From positions 1 to 34,442 of IMG/VR virus record IMGVR_UViG_3300017714_005106: a stretch of 34,442 nt of DNA; one strand, given 5' to 3'. Below, one piece after another: positions 13,390-20,587 of the stretch (position 1 is its first letter; each line of letters opens with the position of its first letter). Both the position numbers and the translations under genes were made by a program. This stretch comes from a virus. A model generated the notes under the pieces. The model was given only the letters and a program-made list of their open reading frames with translations. It ran no database searches and was not told the origin of the DNA.

Positions 13390-13836
13390 ATGAACACTAC
13401 ACAACTCACGCGTATTAATACGCGACGTGTCCCAGGCCTTTTAGGTCGTACGGTCTTTGACGATATTTTTGATAGTTTTTTTACTGACGTGCCAACGTAC
13501 GTTAAGCAATCAACCACAGGTTACCCCGTGACTGATATCTATAGTGATGAAGACGGAAATACAGTAATGGAATTTGCGCTGGCGGGCTTTTCCCGTGATG
13601 AGCTTACAGTTGATGTAAAGCCAGAAGAGCGTAGCCTTACTGTAGCTGCCACCTCATCTACGGATGAAGGTAAAACAGAGCGGCGCATCGCTAGACGAAG
13701 CTTTAAGAAAACGTATGTCAATTATAATGACGATTTGGATCTCTCCAAGTCTGCGGCTACATTTAAGGACGGCTTATTGTCGGTTGTAGTTCCACGCAGG
13801 CCTGATGCTGAGCCACTATCGATTGACATCACGTAA
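13390..13836 (+). CDS. hsp20: Small heat-shock protein (Hsp20/alpha-crystallin)
   Basis: 148 aa, AAAGGAG 11 nt before ATG. Short N-terminal region with FDDIFDSFF, then the alpha-crystallin domain from about residue 42: YPVTDIYSDEDGNTVMEFALAGFSRDELTVDVKPEERSLTV, and the diagnostic FKDGLLSVVVPRR near the end. It binds unfolding proteins in the cytoplasm. Hsp20 genes are typical of marine T4-like phages (cyanophages), where they are thought to help virion assembly or host survival. A strong terminator follows. Confidence 0.95.
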   Translation: MNTTQLTRINTRRVPGLLGRTVFDDIFDSFFTDVPTYVKQSTTGYPVTDIYSDEDGNTVMEFALAGFSRDELTVDVKPEERSLTVAATSSTDEGKTERRIARRSFKKTYVNYNDDLDLSKSAATFKDGLLSVVVPRRPDAEPLSIDIT

Positions 13837-13860
13837 AGCTTAGTCACAGTCGAACGGGGG

Positions 13861-13890
13861 AGGGGAGGAGCGAAAGCTCCTCCTCTTTTG
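13861..13890 (+). terminator. Intrinsic terminator after hsp20
   Basis: A purine/pyrimidine stem (13861-13871 with 13876-13886) closed by a GAAA tetraloop and followed by a short T run (13886-13889). Stem core GGAGGAGC/GCTCCTCC. Confidence 0.9.
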
Positions 13891-13891
13891 T

Positions 13892-13919
13892 TTGTACAAA
13901 TCCAATATTCTTTTATAAT
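13892..13919 (+). promoter_or_regulatory. Class II promoter (TTGTAC, 16 nt, TATAAT)
   Basis: TTGTAC at 13892-13897, 16-nt spacer, TATAAT at 13914-13919. It sits immediately after the hsp20 terminator and 32 nt before the next start codon. Confidence 0.65.
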
Positions 13920-13951
13920 CTATCTGCAGTAAATCTTAACAAGGATAAATT

Positions 13952-14251
13952 ATGATTAAAGAATGTAAGCATTGCGGATGTGAGTTTAACATAAAGTCTC
14001 AGGCAAAGAAAGAAGCCGGTGGTTATATAAATGAATGTCCAGACTGCGTAGAAGACCGGGGTGGGGATAACACACCTGTAATCAGGGGCTTCGTTGGCGG
14101 CGCTGAAGCTAGCGCTCCTCTTCATATTTTAAAGTTTAAAAACAATAAAGACGCAGAAGCTTATAGCAAGGCATGGAATACCAAGCCGGCATGGAACAAT
14201 GCAAAGCAGTCTGTTTCTGATGTTAAGTTTGAAAAGATTTCTGAATCTTAG
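13952..14251 (+). CDS. Zinc-finger-like small protein
   Basis: 99 aa, AAGGATAAATT before ATG. N-terminal CKHCGC and a second pair CPDC (residues 5-8 and 29-32) make a likely zinc ribbon. The C-terminal part has ILKFKNNKDAEAYSKAWNTKPAWNNAKQ, a small alpha/beta segment. Probably cotranscribed with the GIY-YIG gene 13 nt downstream. No family recognised. Confidence 0.75.
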   Translation: MIKECKHCGCEFNIKSQAKKEAGGYINECPDCVEDRGGDNTPVIRGFVGGAEASAPLHILKFKNNKDAEAYSKAWNTKPAWNNAKQSVSDVKFEKISES

Positions 14252-14264
14252 TTAAGGGACCAAC

Positions 14265-14582
14265 ATGAGCGAAAAGCTGTGGTGGATGTATGTAGTTAGT
14301 TGTAGCGATGGTACGCTGTACACGGGTGTTACCACTAACGTTTCTAGAAGGATCAAAGAACATAACGGTTCAAGTCGTGGAGCAAAATATACTCGCTCTA
14401 GACGTCCTGTCAAACTAGAGACTGCCCTTATATTTGCTAATAGATCTGAGGCTCAAAAAGCAGAGTATTCATTTAAGCAACTTTCTAGAGATGCGAAGCT
14501 TTCCTTTATTGAGTCATATTGTCAGGTTTGTAGATGCGTCGGCTGTGACTGTGAAAGACAGTTTGGTTTTAAACCAGCTTAA
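14265..14582 (+). CDS. GIY-YIG nuclease, YhbQ/UvrC-N type, with Cys-rich tail
   Basis: 105 aa. WMYVVSCSDGTLYTGVTTNVSRRIKEHN carries the GIY/YIG-equivalent tyrosines and the catalytic Arg. GAKYTRSRRPVKLETALIF and SEAQKAEYSFKQLSR match the single-domain YhbQ family, which nicks DNA. Unusual is the C-terminal CQVCRCVGCDC, a CxxCxCxxCDC motif also found at 16285-16407 and probably metal-binding. Confidence 0.88.
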   Translation: MSEKLWWMYVVSCSDGTLYTGVTTNVSRRIKEHNGSSRGAKYTRSRRPVKLETALIFANRSEAQKAEYSFKQLSRDAKLSFIESYCQVCRCVGCDCERQFGFKPA

Positions 14583-14585
14583 AAT

Positions 14586-14625
14586 TTAGATAATCGTGCA
14601 AAGCCTACCACACTTATGGTATAAT
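14586..14625 (+). promoter_or_regulatory. Class I phage promoter 2
   Basis: TTAGATAATCGTGCAAA at 14586-14602, 18 nt after GTGCAA, then TATAAT at 14620-14625. The leader contains GTGGG and CCCAC arms that can form a hairpin. Drives the gene at 14684. Confidence 0.85.
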
Positions 14626-14683
14626 ATATTCATAAGGTGGGGAAGGAATAGCCCAAGCCCACAACTAGTAGAGAGAAACAGGT

Positions 14684-15109
14684 ATGTCTTCACCCGTAGT
14701 CATTCGAATTAACGCCAGAAAAATGCAGGAAGTAAAGTCTCTGCACGCTGATAATCGAAAGATTGCTGCGATTAAACTTATTCGGTCGAGTGGGGTAGCT
14801 TACGTCGATGGTGCAGCAATGGAGAAAATTGGGCTAAGGGAAGCTAAGCACGCGCTAGAATACGAAACTAGAACGCTAGACCCTGCAATCAGGCCTTGCG
14901 CAGTGCTGTCAACTTTTCCTCGTATTAAAAAGATCGTTCTTGATATCGGAGAAGACGCTGATATTGAATGTGATCTTGATGGACTACAGCTTCGTTTGCT
15001 TAATGGACTAGACACTTTACCTCTTGGCGCTTTAGGTCCAGCTATGGACCTTATGCAATATCTTCGTGACTTTGAAGCAGAAAACCACAACATTTCGGAT
15101 AAGCTATAA
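14684..15109 (+). CDS. Protein with ribosomal L7/L12 C-terminal-like segment
   Basis: 141 aa. RKIAAIKLIRSSGVAYVDGAA followed by KIGLREAKHALEYE (residues 25-60) resembles the L7/L12 C-terminal domain pattern (KIxVIKxIRExTGLGLKEAKxLVE) that recruits translation factors. The second half has alternating strands and helices (KKIVLDIGEDADIECDLDGLQLRLL). It is the lead gene of promoter 2. The similarity is by eye and the role is unknown. Confidence 0.75.
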   Translation: MSSPVVIRINARKMQEVKSLHADNRKIAAIKLIRSSGVAYVDGAAMEKIGLREAKHALEYETRTLDPAIRPCAVLSTFPRIKKIVLDIGEDADIECDLDGLQLRLLNGLDTLPLGALGPAMDLMQYLRDFEAENHNISDKL

Positions 15110-15288
15110 TGTCATTTATAATGATAGTGCTAACGCTATTTTCTATCTTGTGGCTTTTTGGCGCACAGTTTAGGGACTTATTTGCTTTGTTCGCAGGATA
15201 CGTTTTTGCGATTGGCTTAATCTGGCTACTCTGGGTTGGCGCAGTCTATTTTATACTCGTTAAGCCTTTAGTTACGTTTTTTGCTTAA
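15109..15288 (+). CDS. Small two-helix membrane protein
   Basis: 59 aa, TAATG overlap with the preceding stop. Almost wholly hydrophobic: IMIVLTLFSILWLFGAQF and LFALFAGYVFAIGLIWLLWVGAVYF. Possibly holin-like in size, but there is no supporting context beyond the transglycosylase 2.5 kb downstream. Function unknown. Confidence 0.65.
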   Translation: MSFIMIVLTLFSILWLFGAQFRDLFALFAGYVFAIGLIWLLWVGAVYFILVKPLVTFFA

Positions 15289-15294
15289 CAACAT

Positions 15295-15323
15295 TTGTAA
15301 ACCTTTAATCAAGATCTTATTAT
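15295..15323 (+). promoter_or_regulatory. Class II promoter for uvsE (TTGTAA, 17 nt, TATTAT)
   Basis: TTGTAA at 15295-15300, 17-nt spacer, TATTAT at 15318-15323, ahead of the AAAGGAG ribosome site of the gene at 15339. The short leader would place the start site close to the ribosome site. Confidence 0.45.
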
Positions 15324-15338
15324 AAAAAAAGGAGACTT

Positions 15339-16274
15339 ATGACTATTCAACTTGGCTATGCATGTATCAACATGACGCTTCAAAAAAATGAAAAAGTTCA
15401 ATGCAACCGTGGTATGATCAAACGTACTTTCAAGGCTAAAGGCATCGAATACGCTAGCGAGCTAGCGCTTATCAACGTCAAAGGTCTAAAGCGCGTAATC
15501 GAATGGAACAATGCAAACGATGTCAAGGTGTACCGTATGACATCTTGCTTATTCCCGTGGTTTTCAGAGTATGATATGTTTGATTTACCAGACATCGATC
15601 AAATCGCTGATGTCATGGCTCAAGCAGGCAAGATTGCTATGGATGCAGGTCAGCGTCTAAGTTTTCACCCTGGCCCATTCAACGTTCTTGCTTCGCCTAA
15701 TGAAAGTGTTGTGCTAAAAACAATCAAAGAACTAAATGATCACTCTGCGCAAATGGATCTAATGGGTCTTCCTACTTCTCCTATGGCTAAAATCAATATT
15801 CACGTTGGTGGCGCTTATGGCGAGCATGACAAAGCTCTAGCTCGCTTTTGTAAAAACTTTCTTCGGTTGTCCCCCGGGGCGCAAGCAAGGCTTACTGTCG
15901 AAAACGATGACAAGGCTAACTTGTATTCTACAAAGATGCTGGTAGAAGGTGTATCTAACAAGGTTGGTGTGCCCGTTGTGTTCGATAGCCACCACCACGA
16001 TCTTGGTCCACAAGATCTAGATTATCACGATGCGTTTTATCTTGCACGGCAAACGTGGCATGACAGAGGTGCCAAGCAGCAGTGTCACCATTCAAACAGT
16101 CGTAAAAATTATGAAGATGAAACAGTGAGTCGGGTTGCACATTCAGACTGGTATTATACTCCATTCGAGTATTACGACGAAGATGTTGATGTTGTGCTAG
16201 AGTGTAAAAAGAAAGAGCTAGCTCTTATGAAATACAAGCAAGATTTTTTGTTAGAGCAATCTAATGCTGCATAG
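15339..16274 (+). CDS. uvsE: UV-damage endonuclease UvsE/UVDE
   Basis: 311 aa with AAAGGAG at normal spacing. TIM-barrel UVDE family: LGYACINMTL at the start, the FPWFSEYD region, RLSFHPGPFNVL (His110), KINIHVGGAYGEHDKAL (His155), LTVENDD (Glu188), VVFDSHHHDL (Asp216, His218-220) and CHHSNSR (His250/251), which supply the metal ligands. The enzyme nicks DNA 5' of UV photoproducts, starting an excision pathway independent of photolyase and UvrABC. Full length for the family. In a phage it would protect or repair viral DNA in sunlit water. Confidence 0.95.
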   Translation: MTIQLGYACINMTLQKNEKVQCNRGMIKRTFKAKGIEYASELALINVKGLKRVIEWNNANDVKVYRMTSCLFPWFSEYDMFDLPDIDQIADVMAQAGKIAMDAGQRLSFHPGPFNVLASPNESVVLKTIKELNDHSAQMDLMGLPTSPMAKINIHVGGAYGEHDKALARFCKNFLRLSPGAQARLTVENDDKANLYSTKMLVEGVSNKVGVPVVFDSHHHDLGPQDLDYHDAFYLARQTWHDRGAKQQCHHSNSRKNYEDETVSRVAHSDWYYTPFEYYDEDVDVVLECKKKELALMKYKQDFLLEQSNAA

Positions 16275-16284
16275 GAAAAGAAAC

Positions 16285-16407
16285 ATGAGACAATCGATAA
16301 TTTTAGCAGCAAGCTTTAATCTTTTACGCCGTAAAACAGAACCAGATGATGATCCTTGTATAGCATGTGGCTGTACACCTTGTGATTGCGGCTGGGGTAA
16401 CTATTAA
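16285..16407 (+). CDS. Cys-rich microprotein with CxxCxCxxCDC
   Basis: 40 aa, preceded by GGAAAAGAAAC. After a short hydrophobic helix (SIILAASFNLL) and a basic-acidic linker, the C-terminus is CIACGCTPCDCGWGNY. The CxxCxCxxCDC pattern repeats exactly that of the GIY-YIG protein ending at 14582. Metal binding likely; partner unknown. It ends 6 nt before the tRNA. Confidence 0.6.
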   Translation: MRQSIILAASFNLLRRKTEPDDDPCIACGCTPCDCGWGNY

Positions 16408-16413
16408 ATGTGC

Positions 16414-16489
16414 GCGGGAATAGCTCAGTTGGTAGAGCACCACGTTGCCAACGTGGATGTCGCGGGTTCGAGTCCCGTTTCCCGCTCCA
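16414..16489 (+). tRNA. tRNA-Gly (anticodon GCC)
   Basis: 76 nt. Acceptor GCGGGAA pairs with TTCCCGC, D-arm GCTC/GAGC, anticodon stem CCACG/CGTGG around TTGCCAA (anticodon GCC), and T-arm with TTCGAGT. CCA is encoded (16487-16489). An 8-T run follows directly, which may help end transcription. Its presence fits a large phage. Confidence 0.97.
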
Positions 16490-16497
16490 CATTTTTT

Positions 16498-16526
16498 TTG
16501 AACAAATCGTTAAATGCTTTTAGAAT
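16498..16526 (+). promoter_or_regulatory. Sigma70-like promoter (TTGAAC, 17 nt, TAGAAT)
   Basis: TTGAAC at 16498-16503, 17-nt spacer, TAGAAT at 16521-16526, just after the tRNA and upstream of the SAP-domain gene. Confidence 0.5.
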
Positions 16527-16558
16527 TGTGTAACAACTTAAGGAGTTAAATTTAAGTT

Positions 16559-16762
16559 ATGAATTGGTTTACTAAGATAAAGACTATGTGTGGCTTTGGA
16601 GAAAATGCAAAAGAAACTTCTGGTGTAGAGACGCCAGAGGCCTCGCCAGATCACAGCAGCATGAGAGTGGCAGAACTTAAGGCCTTAGCAAAAGAAAAGG
16701 GCGTGAAGGGGTACTATAAGCTTAAAAAGGCTGAACTTATTGAGGCGTTAAACAACAGCTAG
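16559..16762 (+). CDS. SAP-domain small protein
   Basis: 67 aa; AAGGAG lies about 13 nt ahead of ATG, longer than usual. The N-terminal part is unstructured. Residues 34-66 (SMRVAELKALAKEKGVKGYYKLKKAELIEAL) match the SAP / Rho-N helix-extended loop-helix fold, which binds DNA or RNA. Likely a small nucleic-acid-binding accessory protein. Confidence 0.8.
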   Translation: MNWFTKIKTMCGFGENAKETSGVETPEASPDHSSMRVAELKALAKEKGVKGYYKLKKAELIEALNNS

Positions 16763-16782
16763 TATAAATAGAGGAGGCTATG

Positions 16783-17025
16783 ATGGCAACAAGCAGAAGT
16801 ATAAAAAGAGCTGCTGATCGCAAAAGAAAGAAAGAGTCAAAAAAGGCAATGGGCGCCGTTTCAAATAAGCTAAACAAAATGCCTAAGTCTTGTGACGAAT
16901 GCGATAAGCCGTTTATAAAAGGTGACTCCGCGTGTCTAGAATGGAAGATAGCCGTATACGATGATGGGCCTGTGAATCTTGTATGTCCAGACTGTGTACC
17001 TGAAAGTGTAAAAAGCCAGCTATAG
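16783..17025 (+). CDS. Zinc-ribbon small protein
   Basis: 80 aa. ATG at 16783 is preferred over ATG at 16780 for spacing from AGGAGG (16772-16777). A very basic N-terminus (SRSIKRAADRKRKKESKK) is followed by CDECDKPFIKGDSACLEW and VCPDC, a four-Cys zinc site. Probably binds nucleic acid. No family recognised. Confidence 0.75.
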   Translation: MATSRSIKRAADRKRKKESKKAMGAVSNKLNKMPKSCDECDKPFIKGDSACLEWKIAVYDDGPVNLVCPDCVPESVKSQL

Positions 17026-17087
17026 TCTTTTCTATATCTTTAAAATACTTATGGGTGTGAATACTAACACTCGCATAGGTATAGAAG

Positions 17088-17426
17088 ATGACTTTAGCGC
17101 TTATTATCAGCATCATGGTTGGACTAACCTTACTGATACCCATGTGTCTTTTAAGAGCCAAAGAGTCAGCTTCATCGCTTAAAAAGAATAGACAATTTTA
17201 TAAGGAAGTCTCAGAAACCTTAGCAAGGCCTGAGGTTTCTATAATTGTCCAAAGATTAATTTTTGATGAAACTTTCGCTGTAGAATCTAAGTCTTCTAAG
17301 AAAAGAAAAATTCTAAAGCATAACTTACTTCTTACTAGACTTAAGGTAGTTGTGCCTGATGATAACGTCCGAAAGGCAATACATGCGTTTATCTACAACA
17401 AGCGATCAAGAACTAGAAAAGGATAA
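17088..17426 (+). CDS. Membrane-anchored unknown protein
   Basis: 112 aa. N-terminal hydrophobic helix (LALIISIMVGLTLLIPMCLL) then a basic cytoplasmic-type region (SSKKRKILKHNLLLTRLKVVV, ending RSRTRKG). Weak GAAG ribosome site. It overlaps the next gene by 44 nt in another frame. Function unknown. The 62-nt gap upstream holds an imperfect inverted repeat (ATGGGTGT/ACACTCGCAT). Confidence 0.65.
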   Translation: MTLALIISIMVGLTLLIPMCLLRAKESASSLKKNRQFYKEVSETLARPEVSIIVQRLIFDETFAVESKSSKKRKILKHNLLLTRLKVVVPDDNVRKAIHAFIYNKRSRTRKG

Positions 17427-17787
17427 TCCTGAATGGATGAGGGAAATGATTGATGATCCTGATGATGCGATAGTTAAACTTTATCGAACTGATAGCTGGG
17501 TTAGAAACTTCATGGTAAACTGCTTCGATATTTACGGAGGCCCTAAATATTTTCGTAGTTGTGCTAGCGTTGATGATGAGTACTACTACACATTCGCATC
17601 TATGTTATTAGTAATTGCAATGAAAGAGATGCGCGAAGATTGGGAAACTTTAAAGTCTGAAGAAATTGAGCCGATAGAAGCTGCCTATCAATTTGCAGAG
17701 ATTTACTTTACCAGAAAAGGAGAACACTTACTACCTCCTTTTGGACATGGTGCAGCAACAGATTTAAATGATGAATATGAATATTGA
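17383..17787 (+). CDS. Unknown acidic protein
   Basis: 134 aa, ATG at 17383 with AAAGG 7 nt upstream. Acidic and aromatic, mostly helical: AIVKLYRTDSWVRNFMVNCFDIYGG, YYTFASMLLVIAMKEMREDWETL, IEAAYQFAEIYFTRKGEHLLPPFG. No known domain recognised. Confidence 0.75.
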   Translation: MRLSTTSDQELEKDNPEWMREMIDDPDDAIVKLYRTDSWVRNFMVNCFDIYGGPKYFRSCASVDDEYYYTFASMLLVIAMKEMREDWETLKSEEIEPIEAAYQFAEIYFTRKGEHLLPPFGHGAATDLNDEYEY

Positions 17788-17797
17788 GAGATAGATT

Positions 17798-18310
17798 ATG
17801 AACTTTTATATTTTGACATTTTGTGCGGTATTTTCGGATCCAAGCTTTTATATGAGCGACTATCGACAAAAGCAAGTTTGTTCTTACGCCCCCATTGTAT
17901 TGGAGGCTGCTAACGCAAATAATATAGACCCATTTTTACTCGCAGGACTAATCACTGTTGAATCTAATTGGAAGAAAAATGCAGTAAGCAGCGCCGGCGC
18001 ATGCGGCCTAACTCAAGTGATGCCAAAATACACAGGAAATATCACCAAAAAGTACACATGTGATCAGCTTAAGAACCCTAAGACATCAATCTTTGCAGGT
18101 GCAAAAATATTGAGCTGGTGGATTCGTAAGTACGGTAATGGCGATATTCCTACAGGGTTGTGCGGATACTATTCTGGTTTTAGATGCAAGCCTAAGATCA
18201 ATAAGGGCGGCGCCTTTTACTACAAAAAAGTATTAGCTCAAAAACAAAAGATACAAAGCATCTATAATGTTAAAAAGGCCGGTGCTAATAACGCACCTGA
18301 AAGTGAATGA
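17798..18310 (+). CDS. Lytic transglycosylase (SLT/lysozyme-like domain)
   Basis: 170 aa. A hydrophobic start (MNFYILTFCAVFS) may be a signal or anchor. The SLT core follows: IVLEAANANNIDPFLLAGLITVESNW (catalytic Glu55), then VSSAGACGLTQVMPKYTG and a later GLCGYYSG. Members cleave the glycan strand of peptidoglycan without water, forming anhydro-muropeptides. Two extra Cys pairs suggest disulfides and a periplasmic site of action. It may serve as endolysin, or together with the VWA lipoprotein gene that starts 7 nt downstream. Confidence 0.9.
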   Translation: MNFYILTFCAVFSDPSFYMSDYRQKQVCSYAPIVLEAANANNIDPFLLAGLITVESNWKKNAVSSAGACGLTQVMPKYTGNITKKYTCDQLKNPKTSIFAGAKILSWWIRKYGNGDIPTGLCGYYSGFRCKPKINKGGAFYYKKVLAQKQKIQSIYNVKKAGANNAPESE

Positions 18311-18316
18311 TGGCAT

Positions 18317-20362
18317 TTGCGAACTTTAACGATCATAGTTTTTTTGCTTCTCACAGGCTGCAGCGATACTGTTGATGTCGTTGCAGACGCGTCTTCTCCG
18401 TCTATAATATCCATAGACGCGGCTACCTTTCCTGATACACAAATAATAGATATCATTACTCCAGATGCGTATGTTGATCCGTGTATCAATATATCCAGTG
18501 GTGATGAACTATTTTGTGAGTGTAAGCCAGAATGTTGTCAAACGCAAATGTGGTATTGCCCACCCAGTGGGTTAGGAATAACCGCTGCTGAAATCACAAT
18601 GAATATTTGTGATGATAACCTCGAGGTCTGCGATCGCTCTATAGACATGACATGCCCTCCGAATGAAGTGTTGTCTAGAAGCAGTTGTAATACAGTTTTG
18701 GAATGCCCTCCCGGAATAGACAATAGAATAACAATAACCGTTCAGTGTGAAATAGAGGGAGTGCAAGGGCAGCAAGAAATACTTTGCACAAAGGGTAACA
18801 TAACATACGGCGAATGTGTTATCTGTGAACCAAGAGAAGAAAGATGTAATTATCAAGATGATGATTGTGATGGGATTATAGATGAACAACAAAGAAACGT
18901 TTGTGGTACATGTGGACCAGTGCAATCTGAGATTTGTGACAACGTCGATAATGACTGCAATGGATCTGTAGACGAAGACTTGATAAGAGAGTGTAATACA
19001 GCATGTGAAAGAGGACTTGAGGTTTGTCAAGCTGGTAACTGGATATCATGTACAGCAAGACAACCTGCAGAAGAATCTTGCGATGGAGCAGATAACGATT
19101 GCGATGGCAGAGTTGATGAAGAACTTGAGTGTTTATGCAACGAAGAAGACGTAGGCGTTCTAGTCCCATGTGCAGAGCCGCCACTTTTATGCGGTCAAGG
19201 GTTTAAGACATGTGAATGTGCTGACCAAGACTGTTTAGAGTATGTCATGACTCCTTGTACAGCATTGTGTAATTACATTCCTCAACCGCCTGATCAAGAA
19301 TGCAACGTCAATGTTGGTATATTGGTGCAGCGTGAAGAGTGTAACAACTTCGACGAAGATTGTGATCAGCTGATAGATGAAAATCTCATACAAGAATGCT
19401 ATACAGGAGATCCCGACCTTTTATTTACAGGAGTTTGTTCTCCTGGCGAAGCAATATGTCAAAATGGGTCGTGGGGAAATGAATTAAATGGCGCTTTTCA
19501 AATTGGTATATGTCTAAATGAAGTTTTACCAAGCCCTGAAATTTGTGATGGATCTGATAATGACTGTGATGGCGAGGTTGACTATGGGAATAGCATTAGA
19601 GACACAGACGTCCTTTTTGTTTTAGACTGGTCTGGATCAATGGACGAAGAAATAGAAGCTGTAAGGATAGCATTGGCTCGTTTTGCGCAGCAGTTCGCTG
19701 CTGAAGAAGTGCTACAATGGGGGTTGATAATAGGTCCTAAAGAAGACACACGACCGTCAATACAAAATTTAATAAAAGTCGTAGACATATCACCCTTTAA
19801 TCAATTTCTTGATGGGTTTGCAGCCTTAGGTAACGAAGGGATGGATACCGGTTCTGAGATGTTAAAAGATGCGATTTATCTCTCTATAGATAACATCACC
19901 GCAAACAGAACTGTAGATGTTAGAGCTTCAGAGTGGACGGAAAATATTAACTCGATACCAGAAAAAGAGAGGTTTTCTATATCCTGGAGAGATAATGCTC
20001 ACCGTATCGTCATTGTATTTTCTGATGAAAACCCGCAATCATTTTTAAGGCCACCGATCACAGATGATAAATTGGTAGAGGCGCTAAGAGGTACTGTTGA
20101 TTTTAAGTTATACGCTTTTGTGCCGATAGACAGAGATGGCGATCAATGGATAGATATTATTTTAGCTGGTAAGGGAGGCAGGTTTGAGCTAACATCAAAT
20201 CCCGTGAGCATGTACAATAATTTAATGTCTATAATCGATGATGCTTGTTTACCAGATCAAGCACCTGACGAAGAGCAAGCCAAGATGTGTCTTCCGAAAA
20301 ATGATCTGCTTTTAAATCTAAGACCGAAGTTTATGCCGGCAACTTTGAACACTTCTAGATAA
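18317..20362 (+). CDS. Lipoprotein with MopE-type Asp/Cys repeats and a C-terminal VWA domain
   Basis: 681 aa, TTG start; no upstream ATG lies in frame. Signal peptide with lipobox LLTGC (Cys15). Residues 55-340 are Cys-rich. Five repeats of CDxxDNDCDGxxDE type lie at 177-190, 207-220, 255-268, 342-355 and 410-423; this motif occurs in MopE-like surface proteins and is thought to bind Ca or Cu. The VWA domain (about 428-650) starts DVLFVLDWSGSMDEE, with MIDAS D437, S439 and S441. Such architectures are common in Myxococcota-type bacteria. It should be displayed on the cell envelope and is very unusual for a phage. A role in adhesion, receptor masking or superinfection exclusion is speculative. 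Confidence 0.92.
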   Translation: MRTLTIIVFLLLTGCSDTVDVVADASSPSIISIDAATFPDTQIIDIITPDAYVDPCINISSGDELFCECKPECCQTQMWYCPPSGLGITAAEITMNICDDNLEVCDRSIDMTCPPNEVLSRSSCNTVLECPPGIDNRITITVQCEIEGVQGQQEILCTKGNITYGECVICEPREERCNYQDDDCDGIIDEQQRNVCGTCGPVQSEICDNVDNDCNGSVDEDLIRECNTACERGLEVCQAGNWISCTARQPAEESCDGADNDCDGRVDEELECLCNEEDVGVLVPCAEPPLLCGQGFKTCECADQDCLEYVMTPCTALCNYIPQPPDQECNVNVGILVQREECNNFDEDCDQLIDENLIQECYTGDPDLLFTGVCSPGEAICQNGSWGNELNGAFQIGICLNEVLPSPEICDGSDNDCDGEVDYGNSIRDTDVLFVLDWSGSMDEEIEAVRIALARFAQQFAAEEVLQWGLIIGPKEDTRPSIQNLIKVVDISPFNQFLDGFAALGNEGMDTGSEMLKDAIYLSIDNITANRTVDVRASEWTENINSIPEKERFSISWRDNAHRIVIVFSDENPQSFLRPPITDDKLVEALRGTVDFKLYAFVPIDRDGDQWIDIILAGKGGRFELTSNPVSMYNNLMSIIDDACLPDQAPDEEQAKMCLPKNDLLLNLRPKFMPATLNTSR

Positions 20363-20378
20363 AATCCTATTATTGAAC

Positions 20379-20570
20379 ATGAGTATATCAGTGGGTGACA
20401 CAATCATGCTGGTGTCAGAATGGCACGACATCGTAGGGCCTGAGTCTGCCATCACTGGTCTTGTTCTAGATAAAGACGAAAAAACATGTCCTGCTCATCT
20501 TACAATTTTTTTAGGCAAAGATTCTATTGTCAAGGTTTACGAAGATCAGGTTGCTCTGTTGAACTGCTGA
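20379..20570 (+). CDS. MKxGD-like small protein (ISVGDTI variant)
   Basis: 63 aa, ATG at 20379. ISVGDTIMLVSEWHDIVG, ITGLVLDKDEKTCPAHLTIFLG and SIVKVYEDQVALL give the barrel-like pattern. No ribosome site is visible, so the start is less certain (TTG at 20373 is in frame). Confidence 0.6.
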   Translation: MSISVGDTIMLVSEWHDIVGPESAITGLVLDKDEKTCPAHLTIFLGKDSIVKVYEDQVALLNC

Positions 20571-20587
20571 GCAATATATTTAGTCTT

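Noticed and set aside
15109-15288. Holin call for the 59-aa two-helix protein
   Set aside because: Size and topology fit, but many membrane microproteins here do, and it is not adjacent to the transglycosylase gene.
18572-19030. Long open frames on the minus strand inside the MopE/VWA gene, and similar ones at 5619-6035 and 7967-8323
   Set aside because: They lack ribosome sites, lie opposite strongly supported coding frames and have low-complexity translations mirroring the Asp/Cys or Glu/Lys codons of the real genes.
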